59,542 bases of DNA from NCBI GenBank assembly GCA_013373265.1, contig JABXIC010000150.1, positions 1 through 59,542 of the forward strand, written 5' to 3'. Made by a program: the position numbers and the translations under genes. The notes below the pieces were generated by a model, which searched no databases, was not told where the DNA came from, and saw only the letters and a program-made list of their open reading frames with translations. How positions within the stretch are numbered: position 1 is the first letter of the stretch; each line of letters opens with the position of its first letter. The DNA comes from Methylocystaceae bacterium (GTDB lineage: Bacteria; Pseudomonadota; Alphaproteobacteria; Rhodospirillales; Terasakiellaceae). Of the stretch, positions 30,676 through 40,534 are shown one piece after another.

Positions 30676-31763
30676 CAAGTGTCGATGCTTGCTTTAAAGG
30701 TCAACAAGGTGATTTCACACTTGATGTTGCTTTTCGTCTGCCTGACCTTGGCGTTTCGGCCCTATTTGGTCCGTCAGGTTGCGGCAAAACAACCGTCTTG
30801 CGCTGTATCGCTGGTTTAACCCAAATTCCCGATGGGCATTTACTAGTCAACGGCACAGTTTGGCAAGACGGCTTCAAACAACGCCCACCGCATAAGCGCG
30901 CTGTGGGTTATGTCTTTCAGGATGCCAATCTTTTTGCCCATCTCAGCGTCAAAGACAACCTCACCTTCGGTCAAAAACGTAGCAAAACCACTCAAAACGC
31001 GTTGGCATTTAATGAAGTCGTAGACTTGTTGGGTCTGTCCCATCTTCTGGCGCGGTCCTCCAAGCGCCTATCAGGTGGGGAACGTCAACGCGTTGCCATT
31101 GGTCGGGCTTTATTGTCGGGCCCTGAAATCCTTTTAATGGATGAACCCTTGGCCGCTTTAGATAAATTCAGCAAAAACGAAATCATTCCGTATCTGGAAA
31201 ATCTGCATCAAGCCCTTGCCATCCCCATTATCTATGTCAGCCACGACATCACCGAAGTTGAACGCCTTGCGGACTATATGGTCTTGATGGAAAAAGGCCG
31301 CGTTCGGGCAAGAGGTCCCTTATCAGAGCTTTTGACCGACCCGACCTTACCCTTTGCCCGTGAACCGGAAGCCACCAGTGTCTTTATGGGACATGTTGCC
31401 ACCTATGATGCCAAGTATGGCCTTGCCCATTTAGCTGTAGGATCAACAGAAATCATCGTCCCCACCCCGGCCTGTCAAACAGGCAGTGCGCTGCGCCTGC
31501 GTATCTTCGCCAAAGATGTAGGCTTATGCCGCACCGTCCCCAAAGAAGGCATCAGTATCATCAACAGCTTGCCTGCGCGCATTGAAAGAATAGAACCCAT
31601 GGGCGATTTTAAAGTCAGTATCTTCTTAAGGCTGGGACAAAACGGTGACGGGGCCAGCCTGATGGCCCATATCACCAAAAAATCCTTTGATGCCCTTGAC
31701 CTTAAGCTCAATGAACCGATTGTCGCTTTGATCAAAAGTGTCGCGTTGATCGAACATGTTTGA
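30672..31763 (+). CDS. modC: Molybdate ABC transporter ATP-binding protein
   Basis: Start MTSVDACF overlapping modB stop; Walker [27 protein letters not shown]-terminal Mop/TOBE domain. Confidence 0.93.
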   Translation: MTSVDACFKGQQGDFTLDVAFRLPDLGVSALFGPSGCGKTTVLRCIAGLTQIPDGHLLVNGTVWQDGFKQRPPHKRAVGYVFQDANLFAHLSVKDNLTFGQKRSKTTQNALAFNEVVDLLGLSHLLARSSKRLSGGERQRVAIGRALLSGPEILLMDEPLAALDKFSKNEIIPYLENLHQALAIPIIYVSHDITEVERLADYMVLMEKGRVRARGPLSELLTDPTLPFAREPEATSVFMGHVATYDAKYGLAHLAVGSTEIIVPTPACQTGSALRLRIFAKDVGLCRTVPKEGISIINSLPARIERIEPMGDFKVSIFLRLGQNGDGASLMAHITKKSFDALDLKLNEPIVALIKSVALIEHV

Positions 31764-31851
31764 CCCCCAAATTAGATAAAGATTTACTTTATCCAAAAGC
31801 TATCTCAGAATGTTTTGCAATTGGGCCATTCTTATCTCTTGCGGAGCATTC

Positions 31852-32925
31852 ATGACCATAAAAAGTCACTTCACAGCACCAAACTTAAAACCGTTAACAA
31901 AGTTGTTTGCGCTGTCTCTGTATGCCTGTGCCCTCACCCTGCCCCATCAAAGCATGGGGGCCGATCCCGTCAAAAAAACCGCTCTACCAGTTATTACGAA
32001 GCCCGTGGTACAATCGAGTGATGATCGTATCATCAAGGCGATTGGTACGTCACGCGCGGTACGTTCAGTGACACTTTATTCAAAAATTGATGGGGACATT
32101 GCTGAAATTGTCCCGCGTGAAGAACAAATGGTCGCAGCCCAAGATGTCATCATCAAATTGGACAATCGCAATGCCAGTCTTTCCGCACGCCTTGCCGAAA
32201 CCCAGTTAAAAGCAGCAGAAATCGCCTTGAGGCGGGCACAACAATTACGCAAAAACAATGTACGTTCCAGCGCCAATGTTGAAGATGCCCAAATCGGTGT
32301 TGAAAAAGCCCGTATCGAACTGTTACAGGCCAAGGAAGTCTTGAAAGATCATACACTACGCGCGCCTTTTGCCGGATTTGTCGGCATTGCCAAGGTTGAA
32401 GTGGGTGACCGTATCACCACCGACCAGCCAATCATCACGTTAGATGACCGCAGCACGCTTATCATAGAATTTGGCGTGGCAGAAAACTATCTCTCCCGAC
32501 TAAAAAAAGATATGGCGATCACGGCCCAAAGTGCCAATTATCCGCCCAAAACCATTAAAGGTGTGATTGAACGTATCGACAGCCGTGTGGACCCCGTGTC
32601 ACGCACTGTACTGGTCCGTGCAGCTTTTGCCAATCCATTGGGGGATTTATTGCCGGGCATGTCTTTTGCTATCACCCTTAAGCTGCCTGGGGATGATTTT
32701 TTAGCTGTGCCGGAACTGGCCCTGCAATGGCGTGATGGTAAAAGTTATGTCTGGCGCATTGATGGCGATATAGCCAAACGTGTAGAAGTCTTACTGGTGC
32801 GCCGCCTTAACAACAACGTGCTTGTCCAAGGGGATTTAAAGGCCGGGGACCGCGTGGTTGTGGAAGGCGTACAACGCTTGCGCGATGGACGTAGCGTTCA
32901 ATCCATTGACGCTGAAGGCAGCTAA
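31852..32925 (+). CDS. RND efflux periplasmic adaptor
   Basis: Start MTIKSHF; VTLYSKIDGDIAEIVPREEQMVAAQDVIIKLDNRNASLSARLAETQLKAAEIALRRAQQL; LLPGMSFAITLKL. Confidence 0.88.
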   Translation: MTIKSHFTAPNLKPLTKLFALSLYACALTLPHQSMGADPVKKTALPVITKPVVQSSDDRIIKAIGTSRAVRSVTLYSKIDGDIAEIVPREEQMVAAQDVIIKLDNRNASLSARLAETQLKAAEIALRRAQQLRKNNVRSSANVEDAQIGVEKARIELLQAKEVLKDHTLRAPFAGFVGIAKVEVGDRITTDQPIITLDDRSTLIIEFGVAENYLSRLKKDMAITAQSANYPPKTIKGVIERIDSRVDPVSRTVLVRAAFANPLGDLLPGMSFAITLKLPGDDFLAVPELALQWRDGKSYVWRIDGDIAKRVEVLLVRRLNNNVLVQGDLKAGDRVVVEGVQRLRDGRSVQSIDAEGS

Positions 32926-32926
32926 C

Positions 32927-35900
32927 ATGTCCCTTTTTGATGGCAAAAGTGCGCTAAACGATCTTCCCGCACTCAGTGTGCGCCGCCCCTATCTTGCGAT
33001 TGTCATGAATTTATTGATCATGATTGCTGGATTTGGGGCCTATATGGGCATTGATGTACGTGAACTGCCCGATATCGACCGCCCCATCGTCACCATACGC
33101 GCAGATTATCCCGGGGCTTCACCTGAAACACTGGATAGTGAAGTCACCAGCGTGATTGAAGCAGCCGTTGCACGGGTTAACGGGGTCAAGGAAGTGCGTT
33201 CTTCCAGCGAAGAAAATAACCTGCGTGTCCGCGCCATCTTCAATCCGGACATCAATCTGGATGATGCCGCCACCGATGTGCGTGAAGCGGTCAGCCGTGT
33301 AGAACGCCAACTACCCGAAGCCGTTGAAAACCTGAGTGTTATTAAGGCGGATGCAGATGCTTATCCCATTCTTTCTTTGGCCGTGCGCAGTGACAAATAT
33401 CAGATCGATGCCCTGAGCCGACTGGTCGAAGACCAGATCGTACCGGAACTGACCGCAGTAACAGGCGTAGCCGATGTCACCATGTATGGGGATCGCCAAA
33501 CTGTGCTGCGTGTCAAAATTGACCCCATGCGTCTGGCCAGCTATGGTTTGAGCGTTGCCGATGTGACCAAGGTGATGCAAAATGCCCGCTATGACGTGCC
33601 TGCTGGCAGCTTTGCCTCTAATGATCAAGAAGTCCTTGTCCGTGCCAACGCTTCTGTCGTCACCGCACAAAAGATCGAAGAACTCTATATCCAGAAACCG
33701 ATACGTATCGGGGATGTGGCTTCTGTCTTTTTTGCGCCGGACACACCGGAAAGCTGGGTACGCTTAAATGGTCAACAAGTCATCAGTCTGGGGATTGTAC
33801 GCCAAGCCAGTTCTAACACCATTGCCATTGCCGATGGGGTACAACGGGCCGTTAAGCGTCTGGCCCAAAGTATGCCGGACATTCATATCGAAACCATTTC
33901 AGATGATTCATTGTTCATCAAAAGCGCGATTTCTGAACTTTTAACCACATTGGCCTTGAGCATCTTGATCGTAGTTGGGGTTATCGCCATCTTTACCGGG
34001 CAGTTTCGTGCCTCCCTCATCCCGACCCTTGCCATCCCCGTGGCTTTGGTCGGGTCCCTCTCTGCCATATGGGCCCTTGGCTTTACATTAAACTTAATCA
34101 CCCTGCTTGCCATGGTCTTGGCAACGGGTGTGGTGGTTGATGATGCCATTGTCGTGCTTGAAAACACCCAACGCCTGCGCGCCAAAGGCGTTCATTCAAA
34201 AGCAGCGGCTGTTTTAGGCACCCGTCAACTGTTCTTCGCTGTGATTGCGACCACGGCAACCTTGATTTCCGTCTTTGTGCCGATCTCCTTTTTACCGTCA
34301 GAAGCAGGACGATTGTTTCAGGAATTTGGTTTCGTCTTAGCGGTCAGTGTTGCCATCTCCTCCTTTGTCGCCTTGACACTGGTGCCGATGCTGGCGTCTA
34401 AACTGCCTGCCCATGCCCATGTTCAACATAATCGCATTCAAGATGCCATCTTTTCGTTCGGGCGTTCCTTCCATGCCTTTTATGAACGTCTGCTTGATCA
34501 TGCTCTTAATCACAGCAGGTTCGTCATCGTCGGCTGTCTTGGCATTGGTGTCTTGGCCGGACTCAGCTATCTGATACTGGATCATGAATTGGTCCCTGAA
34601 GAAGACAGAGGCCGTATTACGGTGCGTCTAACGGGCCCTGATGGCGTCGGTCTGACTTTTACAGATCGCCAAGTCATTGCTGTGGAAAATATATTGGCCC
34701 CCTATGTGGATATGGGTGTGGTCAAAAACCTCTATAGCATTGCCGGACGTTATGATCTCAATCGTGGACAGATTGACGCCCCGCTGATTGATTGGTCTGA
34801 ACGCGACCTCAGCGAAGGTGAAATCATCCAGCGCATCAATAAAAAATTACAAAAAATACCGGGCGCACAAGTACGCGTCAGCCGAAGTAACAGCCTGAAC
34901 CTTAGAAACGCCGATGGTGGGGTGGAGCTTGCACTGATCGGGTCTGACTACGCCAAGATATTCAGTGAAAGCCAACGTCTGGTCAAAATTTTGGAAGAAA
35001 AAGCCCCCTGGTTTCAAAATTCGCGGATCGAATTTCGCGCCACCCAGCCGGAACTCTCCATTCATTTAGATCGCACCCGCGCAACTGATCTTGGTGTTGA
35101 CTTGGATGAACTGGCCAGCACCATTCGTGTCTTGATTGATGAACTGGATGTGGGCGACCTGATCATCCATGACCAAAGCATCCCCATCTTATTGCAAGCC
35201 CGTGAAGGCACTATTCAGGACCCGGAAAACATCGCCAACCTTTACGTTCCTTCCAAAGCAGGAAATCTCATCCCCATCGGACAAATGGTCACATTTTCAG
35301 AAACATCGGTGGCCGCTGAACTGGACCGCCACGCCCAACGCCGCGCCATTGAAATCCGCGCTGACTTAGGCGATGGTGTCCCCTTACAACAGGCTGTCGA
35401 CGCCTTGCGTCTAATCGCACAAGATACACTATCATCTGATGTCCGATTGATCTTTTTGGGCGAAGCCAAAGCATTGGAAGAAACCAACCGGGATTTAGTC
35501 GTTGTCTTTGCTATTGCCCTTTTGGTCGTCTTCCTTGTCCTACTGGCCCAATTTGAAAGCCTTACCAGCACACTTGTGGTCATGGTGACGGTTCCGCTTG
35601 GCATTTGTGCGGCAATCTTTGCCTTGGTGATCACAGGGACATCCCTCAATATCTATTCACAAATCGGTATCTTGATGCTGATTGGCATCATGGCGAAAAA
35701 CGCGATTTTGATGGTTGAATTTGCCGATCAATTGCGTGAAACCGGAGAAACACCAAAAGAAGCTGCGCGCATGGCCTCCCTTGTGCGTCTGCGCCCGATC
35801 ATGATGACGATGGTATCAACCATTGCCTCCGGCCTGCCGTTGATCCTTGGCACGGGTGCCGGTATTGAGGCACGAACCTCTATCGGATGGGTAATCTTTG

Positions 35901-36049
35901 GCGGCCTTGGACTTGCAGGCATCTTTACCTTATTTGTCGCCCCAGCGGTCTATAGTCTGATTGCCGGATATTCCACCCCGCGCAGCCATCACGGCGCCAA
36001 ATTGATGCAGGAAATTGCAGAGGCTGAAAAGAATAACCTACTCACCTAA
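32927..36049 (+). CDS. RND efflux transporter (HAE1-like, second system)
   Basis: Start MSLFDGK; LSVRRPYLAIVMNLLIMIAGFGAYMGIDVRELPDIDRPIVTIRADYPGASPETLDSEVTSVIEAAV; full-length 12-TM RND layout. Confidence 0.93.
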   Translation: MSLFDGKSALNDLPALSVRRPYLAIVMNLLIMIAGFGAYMGIDVRELPDIDRPIVTIRADYPGASPETLDSEVTSVIEAAVARVNGVKEVRSSSEENNLRVRAIFNPDINLDDAATDVREAVSRVERQLPEAVENLSVIKADADAYPILSLAVRSDKYQIDALSRLVEDQIVPELTAVTGVADVTMYGDRQTVLRVKIDPMRLASYGLSVADVTKVMQNARYDVPAGSFASNDQEVLVRANASVVTAQKIEELYIQKPIRIGDVASVFFAPDTPESWVRLNGQQVISLGIVRQASSNTIAIADGVQRAVKRLAQSMPDIHIETISDDSLFIKSAISELLTTLALSILIVVGVIAIFTGQFRASLIPTLAIPVALVGSLSAIWALGFTLNLITLLAMVLATGVVVDDAIVVLENTQRLRAKGVHSKAAAVLGTRQLFFAVIATTATLISVFVPISFLPSEAGRLFQEFGFVLAVSVAISSFVALTLVPMLASKLPAHAHVQHNRIQDAIFSFGRSFHAFYERLLDHALNHSRFVIVGCLGIGVLAGLSYLILDHELVPEEDRGRITVRLTGPDGVGLTFTDRQVIAVENILAPYVDMGVVKNLYSIAGRYDLNRGQIDAPLIDWSERDLSEGEIIQRINKKLQKIPGAQVRVSRSNSLNLRNADGGVELALIGSDYAKIFSESQRLVKILEEKAPWFQNSRIEFRATQPELSIHLDRTRATDLGVDLDELASTIRVLIDELDVGDLIIHDQSIPILLQAREGTIQDPENIANLYVPSKAGNLIPIGQMVTFSETSVAAELDRHAQRRAIEIRADLGDGVPLQQAVDALRLIAQDTLSSDVRLIFLGEAKALEETNRDLVVVFAIALLVVFLVLLAQFESLTSTLVVMVTVPLGICAAIFALVITGTSLNIYSQIGILMLIGIMAKNAILMVEFADQLRETGETPKEAARMASLVRLRPIMMTMVSTIASGLPLILGTGAGIEARTSIGWVIFGGLGLAGIFTLFVAPAVYSLIAGYSTPRSHHGAKLMQEIAEAEKNNLLT

Positions 36050-38926
36050 AAACAGTTTATCTATTTTCTGCTGTAAAACTTCCCAATCAACGGGTTTGGT
36101 CACAAAGACGGAAATGCCAGCTTCTTTATAACGTTTATTGTTTTCTGCCTGAACATCCGCTGTTAAGGCAATAATCGGGGTTTGTCCTATGGGGCCTTTT
36201 TCTTGACGGATTTGAATGGTCGCTTCACACCCGTCCATTTCAGGCATTTGCATATCCATTAGAATCAAATCATATTCATTGCATTTGACCTTATCAACAG
36301 CTTCAGCCCCATTGATTGCCTCATCAACCCCATGCCCCATACGTTTTAAAACTGTGGAAATAACAGTGCGGTTGATCTGGTTGTCTTCTGCCAATAAAAT
36401 TGAAAGAGGCCGCGTATAACTAACGCGCGATCTATCGATTTTAGAGAGTGCCAGATCAGATTTTTCAATATCCGCATGGTCTGTTTTTTCAAGGGACAGT
36501 TCAAACCAAAAGACTGAACCTTCACCAAGCGTGCTTCCAAAATCAATCTCACCGCCAAGGCCCTCAACAATTTTTCGACAAATCGCAAGACCAAGACCTG
36601 TTCCGCCAAATTTGCGGGTGGTCGATTCATCCGCTTGGGTAAAAGGTTTAAAGAGTTTGTCGCCCAGCTCATTGGGGATGCCCGCGCCGGTATCATGAAC
36701 CTCCACCCTCAAACGCCCTTCATCAGAGAGAGGTTTCACAATGATTGAGACACTGCCTTGCTTGGTAAATTTAATGGCGTTGGAAGCAAGGTTTAACAAG
36801 ACCTGACGTAGTCTGACAGGATCAGACCTAAAGAAATAATCCGTGTCTTCCCCTTCAATCCGAGACAAAAGATTAACACCTTTTTGCGAGGCAACTGGTT
36901 CTAACAACTGAAGGACACCATCAACAAGATCACAGAAATCAAACGCCACAGCCTCAAAGGTTAGATGTCCGGCTTCAAACTTCGAATAATCGAGAATGTT
37001 ATTCAGCAAAGAAAGTAATGTTTCAGCCGAAATGCGCAGGTTCTTTAAATGCGTTTTCTGTGTTTCATCCAAATCCGATACCAACAGCAAATCGGATAAA
37101 CCGAGTATGCCTGTCATGGGTGTTCTTAACTCATGACTGACAATAGCAAGAAAATCACTTTTCGCCTTATCTGCCTTTTCTGCCAATTCCCGCGCAACGT
37201 GACTTTCATGGGCAAGTTTCTTAAGTTCTCCCGCCTGCTCTTTAAGTTTTTCTTCTTTTTGTTTAATCTCCGTCACATCGGTTCGAACCCCGACGATATG
37301 ACCGCTTACTGTCTTTCTTTCATCAATTTTAAGCCAACGGCCTTGATCGGTAAATTGTAAGATCACTTCTGAAGGGTTAAGATGTTGTGCGACACGCTGA
37401 CGGATCCATTCCTCTTTTGATTCATCCCTATCACCCGCAGCGGGATATTGATTATTTGCGACCCCATAGCGGATAATATCTTCAAATTTTGCACCCGGCA
37501 CCATGGCAGGGGACGAGGCTTCATATATTTTTTTATAAGCTGAATTACAAACAACAAGCCTGTCTTCTGCATCATAAATAACAAACCCGTCGGGAATTGT
37601 TTCCAGTGCTTCGCGTAAAATTTCTTCCGCTAGATTACGTTCTTTTTCAAGTGTTACCCGGCTGGTGACATCACGTACCGTCGCTGTAATAATCAGATCT
37701 TCATTTTTTCCAGAAACACCGAGATTGATCTCAACATAACGTTTGTTGTTTTTATGAGTATATATCTTCAACGGCATCCCGCGCGACATGTCTCTCGGCA
37801 CACCGGCTTTTGCAAAAGCCTTTCTTTTTGTTTGATGGGCCGACCTTTGATCTTCCTGTAAAAGAGCATCCACATTCAGCCCTTCTAACGTTCCCGCTTC
37901 ATATTCAAACAATTCGTGAGCCTTGTCGTTCGCTTTGATAATTTCACCTTTATGGTTCACAAACACCATGGCATCCGGCGCATTGATAAGTAGGTCCAAA
38001 TACTGTTTCTGTTTTAACTTGAATTCACCATAAAGTGACCTTTTGCTGGCAACCAAAAAGCCGAGATAACAAGATAAAGCAATCAGCAGAACAACAATGC
38101 CGATAATAAAAGATTTAATTCTCGACAATTTAGCATAACTTTCTTCAACCCACAGACCAGTTAAAGAAGTCGCCAGTTGCCATACCCCATCGGGTAACAC
38201 AATGTCAGAAATATACCCGGTATTATTCTGACTAAAAAGTTCAGCATCCCCCCAAAATGGCTTTTGCGCCCCATCCTTGCGAATGGCGAATTTCACACCT
38301 TCTTCCTCGAAAGGTATCAGCAGTTTTTCGACATCAATGACGATACTCACAATTCCTAAGAAATTCCCCAAAGTGCCATCACCACTTTTATAAACAGGGG
38401 TGCGTTGAATAAGCCCGACCCCGCCTTGAATCAGGTTGAGAGGACCATCAATCACAGAATGACGTGTTTCAATCGCCTTTTCCACCTTGGGCCATTGCTT
38501 GGGAATTTTTTGATAATCCATCCCCACAAGACCTTCATTACTTTCCAAAGGATAAACATTGGTAAAGACTGTTCCCTTTGTTAAACCAATATTTTTTACA
38601 AAAGGTGTTTTTGCCAAAAGCTCTGCAGCCAAAGCTTCAAACTCAGCAGCATCAAGTGCACCTTTGATGGCATAAGGTGCCTCCACCCCTTTGGATAGGG
38701 CCAACGTTAAGGAAAGTTCCCCTTCTATTTTAGCGCGTAAAGTTGTCGCACGTGCCAAAAGAACGTTTCTTTGATTTAATAAAACAGTCTTTTCAGCTTG
38801 ATCAATAAGGTATGATGTTAAGGGTGCCAAAATCACAAGCGCAACCACAGCCCCAATAAGACTACCTAAAAAAGAAGAGCTATTTTTCAACACTTGCATA
38901 CAATAACTTCTAGTTACGACATTCAA
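36038..38926 (-). CDS. Hybrid sensor histidine kinase (periplasmic sensor, PAS domains, HisKA, HATPase_c, receiver)
   Basis: H-box FLAIVSHELRTPMTGILG, N/G boxes (LNLASNAIKFTKQG, VHDTGAGIP, FGGTGLGLAICRKIVEGLGG), receiver DLILMDMQMPEMDG...VTKPVDW; two TMs flank a periplasmic region. Confidence 0.92.
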   Translation of the reverse strand: MNVVTRSYCMQVLKNSSSFLGSLIGAVVALVILAPLTSYLIDQAEKTVLLNQRNVLLARATTLRAKIEGELSLTLALSKGVEAPYAIKGALDAAEFEALAAELLAKTPFVKNIGLTKGTVFTNVYPLESNEGLVGMDYQKIPKQWPKVEKAIETRHSVIDGPLNLIQGGVGLIQRTPVYKSGDGTLGNFLGIVSIVIDVEKLLIPFEEEGVKFAIRKDGAQKPFWGDAELFSQNNTGYISDIVLPDGVWQLATSLTGLWVEESYAKLSRIKSFIIGIVVLLIALSCYLGFLVASKRSLYGEFKLKQKQYLDLLINAPDAMVFVNHKGEIIKANDKAHELFEYEAGTLEGLNVDALLQEDQRSAHQTKRKAFAKAGVPRDMSRGMPLKIYTHKNNKRYVEINLGVSGKNEDLIITATVRDVTSRVTLEKERNLAEEILREALETIPDGFVIYDAEDRLVVCNSAYKKIYEASSPAMVPGAKFEDIIRYGVANNQYPAAGDRDESKEEWIRQRVAQHLNPSEVILQFTDQGRWLKIDERKTVSGHIVGVRTDVTEIKQKEEKLKEQAGELKKLAHESHVARELAEKADKAKSDFLAIVSHELRTPMTGILGLSDLLLVSDLDETQKTHLKNLRISAETLLSLLNNILDYSKFEAGHLTFEAVAFDFCDLVDGVLQLLEPVASQKGVNLLSRIEGEDTDYFFRSDPVRLRQVLLNLASNAIKFTKQGSVSIIVKPLSDEGRLRVEVHDTGAGIPNELGDKLFKPFTQADESTTRKFGGTGLGLAICRKIVEGLGGEIDFGSTLGEGSVFWFELSLEKTDHADIEKSDLALSKIDRSRVSYTRPLSILLAEDNQINRTVISTVLKRMGHGVDEAINGAEAVDKVKCNEYDLILMDMQMPEMDGCEATIQIRQEKGPIGQTPIIALTADVQAENNKRYKEAGISVFVTKPVDWEVLQQKIDKLFLGE

Positions 38927-39045
38927 ACTTCATCTAATCATATCTAGATGACTATTTAAAGCGAGAGTTTCTAGTGTAATTGCAAAATATGTAGAAAATC
39001 TGTTTAATTCTTGCTTCTTAATCCTTCTTCTAAAGAAACAATCTC

Positions 39046-40458
39046 ATGACGTGCCACACATATAAATGGTTGCAAAACCTTCAAGAATCCTTCGACACCT
39101 GTGACATAAATGATGGTGCCGTCCTTTCATTTCATCACCATCTACGCAACGGTGACATTATCATGAAAAAAGTTCTTGATATCGCTTCACAAAGAAACCT
39201 TAAAGGACTTGGCATTGCTATCAGTTCTATATTTCCCATTCATGCACCCATGGAAAAATATATTCAAACAGAACTCATCAGTAAGATTTGGACCGGATAT
39301 ATCAAAGGGCCTGTTTCTGTCCCCCTTATGTCTCAAACATTACCATACCCTGTCACCATCCAATCCCATGGGGGACGTGCACGTGCCATTGAAGCCCGGA
39401 ATTTAAAAATAGATGTCGCCTTTGTGGCAGCACCTTGTGCGGATCAACAAGGAAATTTAACAGGAGCGTTAGGACCCTCAGCCTGCGGTCCGTTGGGTTA
39501 TCCTATGGTGGATGCAAAATATGCAACCCATTGCGTTGGTCTGGTCGATCACATAAGCAACACCCCTTTGCCCATGGTAGAAATCCCCCATACACAACTG
39601 GATTATCTAATCAAAGTTGATAGCATTGGGGACCCTAAAGGTATTGTGTCCGGCACCACACGCGCCTCCCAACATCCTGATGACTTAAAAATTGCCCAAA
39701 TGGTTTCAGAAGTGGTTTTGGCTTCTGGTTTGATGAAAGACGGATTTTCTTTTCAAACCGGCGCTGGTGGCATTTCACTGGCCAGTGTCAGCGCCATTGG
39801 TCAAAAAATGCGCGCACATGACGTAAAAGGCAGCTTTATTTCTGGCGGCATCTGCCAATCCCATGTCGATCTCGTAAAAGCTGGATTGTTCGACAAAATT
39901 TATGACGTACAATGTTTTGATCACGGTGCTGTAGCATCCTTTGCCCGTGATCGCTGGCATCACGCCATGTCTGCGCGTCAATATGCAAGCCCACTTTGTT
40001 CAAATAATATCGTGGATCAATTGGATGTCACCATTCTTGGCGCAACGCAAATTGATGCCGACTTCAACGTCAATGTCACAACAGCTGGTGACGGGCAAAT
40101 CATCGGTGGCCCCGGTGGGCATCCAGATACATCCGAAGGCGCAAAGCTTACAATTATCACGACCAAACTCACAGGCGGTGGTTTTGCCAAGATTGTCGAT
40201 AACGTCCATACCATCACCACTGAAGGCAAACACGTCGATGTACTCGTTTGTGAAGAAGGAATCGCCGTCAACCCTGCAAACTCGGAACTTTTAGAAAGAT
40301 TACAAACACATGGCTTAAAACCACTTGATATCCATCAACTCATCAATAAAGCACAAAAACAAGCACCTCATCAAAATGTCCCCAAAGGTGAAGGCCCTGT
40401 CATTGCAACCATAGAAAATCGCCATGGTGATTGTGTTGACGTCATTCGTGCGACTTGA
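39046..40458 (+). CDS. citF: Citrate lyase alpha subunit (citrate:ACP/CoA transferase)-like protein
   Basis: CitF motifs: LSFHHHLRNGDIIMKKVLD, IQSHGGRARAIEARNLKIDVAFVAAPCADQQGNLTGALGPSACGPLGYPMVDAKYA, GFSFQTGAGGISLA, DADFNVNVTTAGDGQIIGGPGGHPDT, DVLVCEEGIAVNP. Confidence 0.85.
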   Translation: MTCHTYKWLQNLQESFDTCDINDGAVLSFHHHLRNGDIIMKKVLDIASQRNLKGLGIAISSIFPIHAPMEKYIQTELISKIWTGYIKGPVSVPLMSQTLPYPVTIQSHGGRARAIEARNLKIDVAFVAAPCADQQGNLTGALGPSACGPLGYPMVDAKYATHCVGLVDHISNTPLPMVEIPHTQLDYLIKVDSIGDPKGIVSGTTRASQHPDDLKIAQMVSEVVLASGLMKDGFSFQTGAGGISLASVSAIGQKMRAHDVKGSFISGGICQSHVDLVKAGLFDKIYDVQCFDHGAVASFARDRWHHAMSARQYASPLCSNNIVDQLDVTILGATQIDADFNVNVTTAGDGQIIGGPGGHPDTSEGAKLTIITTKLTGGGFAKIVDNVHTITTEGKHVDVLVCEEGIAVNPANSELLERLQTHGLKPLDIHQLINKAQKQAPHQNVPKGEGPVIATIENRHGDCVDVIRAT

Positions 40459-40534
40459 TCTGTTCAAAAGAAGCCCTTACATACTTATTAAGCGCGCGCT
40501 CCATCTTTCCAGCCTAAAGAAATGAACTGATAAT

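Noticed and set aside
40459-40534. Mg2+ M-box riboswitch in front of mgtE
   Set aside because: The intergenic gap is only 76 bp and shows no M-box-like architecture.
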